NCBI GenBank assembly: GCA_032622095.1
Contig: CP136062.1
Coordinates: forward strand, 144,788,351-144,852,350
DNA length: 64,000 nucleotides
Direction of reading: 5' to 3'
DNA from: Siphonodentalium dalli
Lineage: Eukaryota; Mollusca; Scaphopoda; Gadilida; Siphonodentaliidae
Part shown: piece after piece, positions 1 to 11,757 of the stretch
How the letters are laid out: every line of letters starts with the position of its first letter
Numbering within the stretch: the first letter of the stretch is position 1
Program-made: the position numbers and the translations under genes
Notes under the pieces: generated by a model
Told to the model about the DNA's origin: nothing
The model's input: the letters and a program-made list of their open reading frames with translations, nothing else
The model's database searches: none

Positions 1-115
1 AACACTGGATCAGTTTGAAATTCGCAAGATTTTAAAGTTAAGTCCCAGTAATGTATGCCTTTTACATATCCTCCTCGTGCTGTGTGTGTTATGCTTTGAC
101 GTCGTTCTTTTTCAG

Positions 116-170
116 TTGTTCGGTGCTGATGTTTCCCATATCTGCTCACTTCAATTATCGAACTCGACAG
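116..170 (+). CDS. PDXK: PDXK-like exon a
   Basis: Acceptor TTTTTCAG at 108-115 and donor GTGAGT at 171. The 55 nt encode LFGADVSHICSLQLSNST plus the first base of an Asp codon (phase 1). It matches the segment of human PDXK around VLGFEIDAVNSVQFSNHTG, which reaches the substrate-binding loop. The usual His-Thr-Gly is Ser-Thr-Asp here. The exon starts in phase 0, so at least one upstream coding exon lies outside the window. Confidence 0.85.
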
Positions 171-3100
171 GTGAGTGAGGATACACGTTCGCAGGGGCTG
201 TTGTATTAACATTGCTCCAATTTTGCATTGCCAAGATATTTATGATAATTGATTAATCTTTCACCAACTGGCAACTTTGTTCTGTTTGTTGTCTACTCAA
301 GAATCTTGTCATAGTTTGTTAACTCAAACATCTACCTGTTTCTGAGAGACAAAACATTTGGCCGATTTTGGTTTTTGTCAACATATTTAACATGAGTAGA
401 TTTTGTGGTAGCAACTGGCTCCACTTGAGTAGATTGTTATGCAGCAACTGTCTCAACTTCGGTAGATGTGTCCATGGCTTGTGATACAGGTTCTGGAACA
501 GAATCAATAAGTAGTTCTCAGCTGTCAATTTTTAATCTTGAATTCATGGGACATGAACGATCCATTGCAGGATGTTGCATCTTGACAATTTAAACAAAAT
601 TTCGTTTCGTTCAATCCTTATGATCATGACCAGAAATAGATCACCATGCACATATGTGGTCCGCCATATCAAATCCAATCGTAAGTCGGGATTTTTTTTA
701 CCCTGTGCCAATGCATTCTCTTATATATGCGAGTCGACCATAGGTCGCCTCGCATATATAAGAGAATGCATTGGCCTAACAATTTTAATAATTTTTTCTT
801 GTATTCTTTAACAATTTTATAATTTCACCCATACAGAGCCCCAGACAAACATGAGCAGACGACACTCTTCTATATGCTTCTATATATGTGTGGGGCTCCC
901 TGCAGGGTAATGGATGTTTTTTATTTTATGTCCTAAACATTGTTAGAAACATTTTATTTTAAAAAAATGATAAAAAATTGTTAGGCCATTCTCTTGTATA
1001 TGCGAGGCGACCTATGATCGACTCGAATATATAAGAGAATGCATTGGCACAGGGTAAAAAAAATCCCGACTTACGACTGGATTTGATATGGCGGGTCACA
1101 TATGATTGTTTACTTTTACACTGTGACTGATCTGGACATATGTATTTAAATCTATCTTGATATATCTAACGCTCAAGGTCGAAAAATATAATTAATGGCT
1201 AAATGCGTGACAGCCAATTGTTTTGTATGGTGTTCCGTGGATTGACCGCTTATGATCAAATCATAAACAAATATGTGACCCGCCATATCAAATCCAGTCG
1301 TAAGTCGGGATTTTTTTACCCTGTGCCAATGCATTCTCTTATATATGCGAGTCGACCATAGGTCGCCTCGCATATATAAGAGAACGCATTGGCCTAACAA
1401 TTTTTTATCATTTTTTTTAAAAATAAATGTTTCTTACAATTTTTAGGACATAAAATAAAAAAACATCCATACCCTGCAGGGAGCCCCACACATATATAGA
1501 AGCATATAGAAGAGTGTCGTCTGCTCATGTTTGTCTGGGGCTCTGTATGGGTGAAATTATAAAATTGTTAAAGAATACAAGAAAAATTTATTAAAATTGT
1601 AAAATATTGTTAGGCCAATGCTTATATATGCGAGGCGACCTATGGTCGACTCGCATATATAAGAGAATGCATTGGCACAGGGTAAAAAAATCCCGACTTA
1701 CGACTGGATTTTATATGGCGGGTCACATATTGTTAAAACCTTACTTTTCAAAAGTAGAATTCCTACATGTTTGTTTTTGTCATCATACGGTATGTATGAT
1801 CTGAGGCTTCAAACTGTCACGTAGCAGTTTATCACTGTTTTATTTGTTCATTACTTTTTAATTGTTTATATGACATACTTTTATGTGAGCACTGTATGTC
1901 TAAAAAAAATCATTGAGGTCATAGAATTTATCGCATCAGAAGGAAGAAAGGGTCCATTATCTCTTCTGCATGGAACAGTAATGAAGTTCCGTGTAGGAAG
2001 TCCTTTCCGTATATCGTAAACAATAAAAAGCGTTTCTTCTATATTTGTGTGTGATATGTCGATCACAGGTGACTTCGACCATGTTAAAACTTACTTGTAA
2101 AAAGTAGAATTCCTACACTGTTGTTGCTTTTTTTAGCGTAGGGTATGATTTGAGGCTTCAAACTGTCATGTGGCAATTTTGTGTTAATTAATTTTTAATC
2201 GTTTATATGACAAACTTATATGTGACCCGCCATATCAAATCCAGTCGTAAGTCGGGATTTTTTTTACCCTGTGCCAATGCATTCTCTTATATATGCGAGT
2301 CGACCATATGTCGCCTCGCATATATAAGAGAATGCATTGGCCTAACAATTTTTTACAATTTTAATAATTTTTTCTTGTATTCTTTAACAATTTTATAATT
2401 TCACCCATACACAGCCCCGACAAACATGAGTAGACGACACTCTTCTATATGCTTCTATATATGTGTGGGGCTCCATGCAGGGTAATGGATGTTTTATATT
2501 TTATTTCCTAAAAAATTGCAAGAAACATTTATTTTAAAAAAATGATAAAAAATTGTTAGGCCAATGCGTATATAAGAGAATGCATTGGCACAGGGTAAAA
2601 AAATCCCGACTTACGACTGGATTTGATATGGCGGGTCACATATGTGGGAACTGTATGTGTCTAAAAAATTATCATTGAGGTCATAGCATTCATCGCATTA
2701 GAAGGAAGAAAGGGTTCATTTGTCTTCTGCGTGGAACAGCAATGGAGTCCTTTCATTATATCATAAACAATAAAGAGCGTCTCTTCTATATTTGTGTGCG
2801 ATATGCCGAACACAGCTGACTTCGGCAATTCTCTTCAGAATAAGCGAAGCCTGAAAATTGATATTTGATCTATTTTGATAACCGGATCGTGACAAAGGCA
2901 AGATATTAAAGATGCCCTATCCGATTTGACACCATATTTTATAAGCAGATTATAATTATCTGGGACAAATGAATCCATTAATTGGTTTTGATGACCAGAT
3001 ATCGACTTTCAAAAGGGAAATTTGTCAGCATATAACATAAATGATGATGACCGTCGCGTAGAACGAGAGTCCATGCTTCTGTTAAAGGCACGTGAGGCCT

Positions 3101-6100
3101 TAGTTGTCGAAAATATTCATATTTGTTCCAATCACCGTAAACAGAAAAACATTAAAACGCATACAGTTTCGTTCATATATACCATGACCATCGCGTAAAC
3201 AGCATGTTATCATAAAGACCTACTATATTTTACCTAAGCAAGAGCCTGATTGTGTTACAGAAGACAGCACAATGCTTACTGGCTAATCACACACAAATGA
3301 CATAAACGCTTATCAGGAATTCACCAACAAAGAACGCTCGTTATGTTTACCATCATAATATAAACAAACACTAGAAAAGTAACTTTTTTTGCTTTTGTTT
3401 ACATAACAATGGTCAAACATATGACAATAACATACTGCGATATTTCGTATTTGTGTACGGACAAAGTCTGTCTACATTTTGATGTTCTTTCTGTTTGTGG
3501 CGGTTTTTGACGGGTGGAAATATTTTCACAGGATACCCACCGCCAAGGCCAACCGTACCTTTAACCAAGAGCGGTCAATGATACAGAACGTTCTCAACTA
3601 AATTTTGCGCTCCTTAATGATGTTTTCTTTTGTTAATTTTCGAGATACTTGTGCCATACGAATGGCGGCGGTTGCAATTATTTTTCATTTTTCTTGTGCA
3701 TAGTAAATTGAAGATTAACATACACATTATTGACTAATTTAGTGCCATATCAACATGGTATCTTTAATATGACAACTTTGAGAGTCTATTTTAGAAAAGA
3801 CATCGCGAATTATCGCAAATGAACCGAATCAATATGACCTTTTCGATCTTTCCCTAAACCAACTCGGCCATCATTAATTATTTGTCAATAAATAGGTTCT
3901 TCAATATTTCCATACAAGTGAATTTCGTTTTGGCTCAGCATAATTTGTGACAATGATAATTTGAGATAAATAACGCTAGTTTTTTAAAAACACCACTTCC
4001 ATCCACAAATATCATACTATATATAAGTCGGTAGGACCCACCAACGCCATATATAGCGTTGTGTCAGTACCGCTTAACCAGGAGCGATATTTTATTTCCT
4101 AATTCAGACGAGTTCGAGAACAAAGATCTAATTAGGAAAGAAACGTCAGATGCAGGTGAGTTATATCATAACGTATTAGTCACACCTTGTCATTTATTAT
4201 TTAAGGTACAGTATTCGTTTCCTAATGTAATTACTCATATTAAAGGCATTATGCCGAATCACAAACTTATAAATCGCCAAGGAACCGAGATTATTACTTA
4301 TAATTACATATCAGTGAAACATACCACCATGAACATGCATCTTTAATTGGAACTAAGTTTAATATTTGGAACATTATAAAGACGTTGCCGCGAAGTCGCG
4401 TGGTGACGTGTCTGAAGAAATTCATACGACCAATGTTCACTATCGGCCTAATATATTATCCTATCCAATATTTATTACCATTATGGAAGCCAATGGCGAA
4501 ATGCTAAATACAACTAGAGGTGTGACTGTCCCAATGGGACTACGGATACCCCCCTGTTTTTAAAATACTAAGATGTTTCACATGTCAGTAAACATTTAGT
4601 TAAAATAATAAAATAACAGTTCCCATTGCAGGTGTACAACCATAACCCTAACCTATTGACCGAAAAATGTAGGAATAAAAGCTTGGACAAAATTATGTAT
4701 GTTGCGAAAAAATTTCTAAGTTGTAAAAGGGGAATAACTCAGACGTCATAATCGCAGGTGCACAGGTTCCCATGGTACTAAATATCAGTGCCAAGATTAA
4801 AAAACATTGACCGAAAAATGTAGGAATAAAAGCTCGGACAAAATTATGAATGTTGCAAAAAAAGTTTATAAATTAAAAAAGGGGAATAACTCCACCAAAA
4901 AATGTCGGACAGACGTCATAATCGCAAGTGCACAAGTTCCCATGGTACTAAATATCTGTGCCACGTTTTTAAAAAATTGACTGAAAAATGTAGGAATAAA
5001 AGCTCGGACAAAAGTATACATGTTGTGAAAATTTTCTAAGTCGAAAAAGGGGGGATAACTCCACTAAAAAAATTCCAACAGACGTCATAATCGCAGGTGC
5101 ACAGGTTCCCATGGTGGTTGATGTATGTGCCAAGTTTCACGGACATTGATAAAAAAACGACTGAGAAAAACTCCGGACAAATTTGTGTCCACGGACGGAC
5201 GACGCCGACGGACGACGGACGGACGGACGGACAAGCTGACTCCAGTATACCCCCCTAACTTCGTTACGGGGGGTATAATTAAGTGGGTGTAATTACATGT
5301 ACATTGCTAACGATACATATTTAAGTTGGCGGTCAATTTTGAATGGGAATTTCCATGAAAATCTCACGAGCAAATGTTAGCGGTATATGAAGCAGTTGTC
5401 TGGGAACTAAAGCAGATATATATCATTACATTCATAAAATAATAACTGGCGGGTGGGGTAGGTACATTATTACTTTTGCTGTTGGTGTATTGAGAATGTT
5501 TTTTTCCCCTGCAATTACAACACTCCATACATTTGAACAATCTGTATAAAATTATAAAATAAATACACGAGCATGCATTATAATGGAACAATTAAGTTCC
5601 AAGTCGACCCGACAGCTACAGCCACATGGCGGTTTGCACTCCAAAATACACATACTATTATTCGCTTTTGAATTTTTCTCAGTATCGAAATAGGTCGATA
5701 AATATCTGAACTACCTTTCTACGAGCATTATGTAACCCAAAAAGACGCATTGAAATAATTAAAAATACAACTGTGAAAACGGTGCTTGGGTCCCAACACA
5801 AAACAGCCATTTGCACAACATGGAACAGAAACGAGCGTTTCGTGGTAGTGTGTTCTTTATACGGTAGCAATAAAGAGCGTTTGTCTGACTTCTGGCAAAT
5901 GGCTGAATAATTGTCTGTGACTTTGGCAAGTGTTTTTCAGTGCATATGAAGCCGGTATATCAATAGTTCGTTTATTTATCGACCTACCGTATCCGTCGCT
6001 CCAAATTACGCAGACAAAAATTGGAAGTTCGAATGAACCATGACCGTTTAAATGTATTGTTTTCAATACCGCATCAAGTCAAACTCAGAATAATTGGCAA

Positions 6101-9100
6101 CTGCAGATTTTTCTCCGGAGAACTGAATGCAAATGCCGATTCCATTGTGTTTACTTGAAGGCCCCACCCCATAAGGATGTATTATGACCGCTGGCAAAAT
6201 TTTATTACTAAATCGATATTACTTTTTAAATATAATATAAAATACTTTTGGAACAATGCACGTGTTAGTGGCTCTACGAGAACTGCACTATTTTGTTTGA
6301 TATATAACTTCTTGCCATTTAATCCATATAATAGAGTTTCTATGATTTACAGAAAAAGCGACTTGTATTAGTTTTCATTAACAAAATAGCAAATATTGCA
6401 GTTTTGCATTGGTAACTCTAATTTGTTTGGCACGTTTGAATATCAACAATATTCAATGGAACAATATAGTGATGAGAGTATGGTTTTCTATTTTGTTGTA
6501 AAAAGAGGTCGGGGACCCCGCTTTCATCTCCACGGTCAGTCTGTTCTCCCGATAACCCGCACGTTATCTTTATTTTAGGTAGATAATCTGCTTAAAATTA
6601 CCTCATTTTGAGTCGATAATGTGCTGAAAATTAGACCAATTTAGTCACATTATCGACTCATAATGAGGCGATTCTAAGCAGATTATGCGCGGGCAATGAC
6701 ACAAATAAGCCAACCCACGACTTGTCATGTGTACGCACGCTCTTTAACATGAGTTTTTACCAGCGCCACAAAACGAAATAACGGCTATGACTCCATTATC
6801 TGCTTATTTCAGAATCATGTAATCACATTATGTACCTATTTCATAATACAGGTCGATTATGTGCGTATTTGCGCGAGGATATGTTGCCACTGTCCAGACG
6901 CATCAATGATACAAACGGTCTTTATTTCTACCGACCATAGCACGAATAAATAACGACAAAGGCCCGATTAATCTTCTAGAGGTAATACTCAGGTCCGAAT
7001 CGGCATCTCCAGTTTAAACTGGGTTTTAGTAGTAAAACCAAGTTTTACTCGACCGCGGGGACGACATGCATTTGGTCGACTGCGTTACATGTGGGTCACA
7101 ATTGTTCAATTACAAGAATAGGAGGCGTGGTATATGTCTTTTATGGATACTTTCCAATACATTGTTGGATCACGCGCCCGGCGGTCGCTATCTGATCTCC
7201 TATAATAGGCGAAGAACCCTTGTGCTTCGTGAAATCACGACGAATTCACGGACTGTTGTATAGCAGTTAGTTATTATCTAGTATCATGAATGAACTTGAT
7301 TTTTGGAACTTATTCCCTCAACATTATTCACAAAAATATATATTTCGGTCAATTTTAAACACCCATAGAAACACACCACCCCTCCCCTCACCGGGGGTAC
7401 CACCGAGGGGGTGAACATGGGGTATGGAGCATTTTCGAGAACGGTAAGGATTTCGGTGAATTTGACGGCATGGGTGGGTACCGGCCCCAAACACCGCCTA
7501 GAAACATCCCCACCCGGGGTTACAACACCGAGGTGGAGAAATCTTGTATGGACCATTTTCGAGAACGGCAATGATTTAGGTGAAATTTTTGACAGGAGTG
7601 GGTGCCCTCACCGGGGGGTACCACATGAGGGGTGGAAATGGGGAATGGACCATGTTAGAGAACGGTAAGGATTTCGTCCAATTTGGGTTATGGATGGGGG
7701 GCCCGCCTTCAAATACCCCATATAAACCCCACCACACCACTCACCCGGGCCACTCACACATGCTGTCAAATTGGCCAAAACCCTTACCGTTCTCGAAAAT
7801 TGTCCATACACAATTTTCACCCCCTCGGGTTGGTACCCCCGGGGTTAGGTGTGTGTTTCTATGGGGTATATGGGGCGGGGCCCCACCCATTCCGTCAGAT
7901 TGACCGAACGAGACATTTTGCGAATAAGGAATACAATGGTCCGTACTCCATTTTCACCCCCTCGGGTGGTACCCCCGGGTTGAGTGGTGGGTGTTTCTAT
8001 GGGATATTTTGGCGGACTTCAGTACCAGTCAAAAGAAGTTGTACATTAAGCGCGCTATTTCGCGCAATATCGCAATAATATTGCAAGTGGAAACGCTTAT
8101 AAGCGCGGCGCTTGCGATGTTATTGCAATATTTTGCGCTAATATTGCGATATCTTGCGGTAAAAATTGTGAAATTAAAGCAAATTATTGCTTCTTCTATA
8201 CTGTTTATTGCATAAATAGAGACAATGTTTTAGATTTGTAATTTTGCGCGCTTAATATTGCAATATTTTGCGCTCAATGTCGCAATAATAAGCGCGACAG
8301 TATTTTTGGTATTGCGCTATAATCGCGCCTTTTTCAAAAGTAAGCGCGCACAATATCGCAATAAAGGCGCGCCTAAATATACCATTTCTTCTGACTGGTA
8401 CTGTACCAACCCATGCCGTCAAATTGACCGAAAGAGACATGTTTGCGAATAAGGAATATGACATAAGTTCCAAATCTAATGTTCGTATCGAACTTGTCAA
8501 ACGGATCAGTCCAATCCAATCCATCCATGCTCTGTCGCCAAAGCGAGCGAACGAGCCCATTGCAAAATAATATATAGCAAGAAAGTATCCATCACATTGG
8601 CATATTTGTTAGAAGTTATCTCATAAGTACCGACATTAACGCCTCACCCAATTCCACTGAGACTCTGCTATATGTATATAAACTGCACAGGAATATTGAG
8701 TGACAAACGTCACGAGCATAAACACCTCCCCCAATTCAAAAGAAACACTCGAATATACGCGAAGAAACAACATTAATACTGGGCGAAAAAACTTGACCGA
8801 ATAATAAAACCCGCAAACTAGGTTTTAGTAAAACCTGGGGTAGGGTGGTTTTACTTTTATGTTTTTTCAAAGTATATTTAAAGATATGTTTTCGAGACGA
8901 GACGTATGGTACGGATAAATCAGATATAAATAATCGTCTCCTGGTGATTATATCGCCAATTCACCACAAACAATTAGCAATATTATCTTTTCTTTATCAT
9001 GACAATAAAACCTTGTTTTAATTGAGATTGAATTCAAAAAACTAAAACTGAGTTTATCACAAAACTGGGTTTAACTACACTAAAACCTAGTTTTACTCTC

Positions 9101-11668
9101 GTAAAACCTAGTTTTACTCCCGTAAAACCTAGTTTTACTACAGTAAAACCTAGTTTTACTACAGTAAAACCAAGTTTTTAATCCTACTAAAACCTAGTTT
9201 AAACTAGAGTAAAATTAGGTCTATAATAAAACCTAGTTTAAACCAGAGATGCCGATTCGGACATGGAATTGAATAAGTGCGACACTGAATTTGAATATTT
9301 GTGTGTGAAATATGAATTTGGATTATCCGTCTTTTATTGAATTCACAAAAACGGCAATATCCGTATTCAACTATTAACGTTAACTATACTAGTTTATTTA
9401 GGATGAGCCTAACCTAATAATAGCATCCACTCTAATTACAAAATAGGCATTTGAAATGTGATCTAGTTAATCTGAGACATGAGGACTATTCGTCGCCTTC
9501 CACATTTCTAAGTCTTTCAGAAATAAAAAAGAAGTTAAATCATGTTCATCGTTTTTTTTTTGCAGATCCTGACGCGAGCCCTATGCTTATGGTAAACCGA
9601 ATGGACCTAAATGATACGGATCGTTTATACAGATCGATGAAGCGGGCCGGGAGAAAATACGACTTCATCTTTTGCGGTACGTATATATGAGAGGCAATTC
9701 GACACAATAATGTCAATAGTGGCTTCTCTTCCGCACATGGTACTAACTCCTCGACCGTGATTATTTGGCTTTTCCGTGGACGATTCGCCCACCTCGCGGT
9801 TATGTTGCCACTCTGAGAACACCAAAATATGGTTCGATGTTGCTCATGTGCGGTCCCTTCTGCCCGCGGCCAATCCCACGGGAATGTTGCTCCTCGGTGG
9901 ATACTTCCACCCAAACCCCACATGATGAGCAACTATGCCAACGCCTCGTGGTGCGGTTGCTTCTATGCGAACACTTCCGTATACATCCTGCGACAACGAA
10001 TGGTCAGTTAAGAACATTGTTGCAAATCCCGAAACCAATGAGTCATTCATATGAGTCATATATGCATGTTGAGACATATAAGCTGCCCAACTCTGAATGG
10101 AAATGTTTCATTTTAAGGAGGTCCCCGTAGGTGGTTAGGTCGTTAATAATACCACAGAATCACGATTTCCAAGCTTGATCTGAGTTGAGGGACATCGCAA
10201 TGTGCCACTCTGATCGATATGGCCATTTCGACACAATGAGAATTGTTCATTCTCACTGAAACAAGCATATTTGAAGCAATGTACACTCATACTGAGTCCG
10301 TATACATCTCACATATATACAATGTATGATCCTTATGTTACGGCTAGTGCAGTTATATCGAATATACACTGCAATAGTACACAATGTCCACAGCTATCAT
10401 GTTTCTTCCTCGTAACCATTGCAGGGTACGTTGGTGAAGGAGAATCCAAAATAAGATGGGGCGAGATTATAAAGGAAATCAAGAGCAACCAAAATGATGT
10501 TATATATAGTAAGTACTCTTTGTAGTTAAAGTATATATGCATAAACCTTAAGGGTTAAGTAGGATTGTACTGAGTGAAGTTGTGGATTGCGATATAGGAA
10601 ACCAATTTTATTGAACCGTGCAAATCATGCAGTTGGGACAACTTAAATTGTTACATTTAAAAGTAAAGGAATAATTATTAATACATACCTGTGAATGCAT
10701 TATTAATTAGTCTTTTAACGCACCTAGAATGCGTGCGTATAGTACGGTATGATGGGAATTCGGTATCTTAAGTTTTTCTATATTTAATGGTATGCATGCA
10801 ATTGTAGTTGTTGGGAGAAAGATGCTACTGGTGGTTTTAAAACAAGTGGGTTATTTTGCCGGGTGGCTGGTCCGGTTGTTCGCTTGGTAAATATATCGGT
10901 GAATGATTCTTGCAAGCGTATATAATATCAATCATGCATGAAAACCGCAGTGTGGACTATATGGATATCATAGATATCGAGTATATTTTCTTTTTGAAAA
11001 AGAAGCTCGGTATATCTCTGATTACATACAACTCATATCGTGCTTTTTTAAGCATGAACATTGATTTTGACCGCAGGGACGTGTCCCCATATCTGAACCC
11101 TGTAAACTAGATGGCTTTACGGTAGAGAGCACAATATGTTTCAAATTCACAACCAGGAAAGAAATGTTCAACCTTGTTGATGTGTTATATGGCGTTGACA
11201 ATTTTGGAACAAACAGCAAATGTATTTTGAAAGTCAGGTTTTCATGTGTATGGATTACTAAGAATTTTGCTGAGGATTCAAGCCCAAAATTTACCATTTT
11301 TGTATAGCTTCGTTTTATATAAGTATACATTAATATAGTTCCATTTGTCATTATTCTCTTAATGTATTGGCGTATAGTTGTGTTTTTTCAGTTTTGATTG
11401 CTAGCTTATTGCTACAGCACCAAGCATATCAGTTGCGTAACTCGTTTTCACAAAACATTATTGTCCGCATGTGTTGAGATATCCATGGTTGCCGAATTTG
11501 ACATTCTCTGATCGAATGTAAGTAATGGATAATTAGAAATAGAAATGGAGATAGTACATCGACTCTCCGGTTGACGTGCAGCCTGTTATATCAATCTGAC
11601 TGGGTATACATACTTATAGTGACTTCAGCAAACATCTTCTTGTTCACGACCAACAGCATGATCATGTT

Positions 11669-11708
<40 letters not shown>

Positions 11709-11715
11709 GCTACTG

Positions 11716-11757
<42 letters not shown>

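Larger units (their letters stand above)
6993..9262. mobile_element. 2.27-kb composite inverted-repeat element
   Basis: The outer ends are inverted repeats of about 45 bp: GTCCGAATCGGCATCTC at 6993 and its complement ending at 9262, followed inward by AGTTTAAACT and GGTTTTA. Inside the right end is a minisatellite of TAAAACCTAGTTTTACT units (about 9075-9245); a few copies occur inside the left end (7020-7055) and at 8810-8860. The interior holds a GC-rich repeat array (7345-8460) and an inserted MITE (8020-8403). No transposase ORF and no clear target duplication were found. Confidence 0.6.

Noticed and set aside
655-2640. ORFs inside the palindromic MITEs (for example 572-811, 1173-1400, 1607-1804)
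   Set aside because: They are translations of the same inverted repeats in several frames, with no transposase signature.
4017-4159. TATA-like CTATATATAAG followed by a short ORF and GTGAGT, resembling an alternative first exon
   Set aside because: AT-rich sequence produces such runs often; the ORF has no PDXK resemblance and no downstream exon in frame was found.
4655-5275. Regularly spaced repeats as a CRISPR-like array
   Set aside because: Units are long, degenerate and contiguous without spacers, and the genome is eukaryotic.
7284-8078. Several overlapping Gly/Pro-rich ORFs
   Set aside because: They lie in the GC-rich repeat array in every frame and repeat with it.
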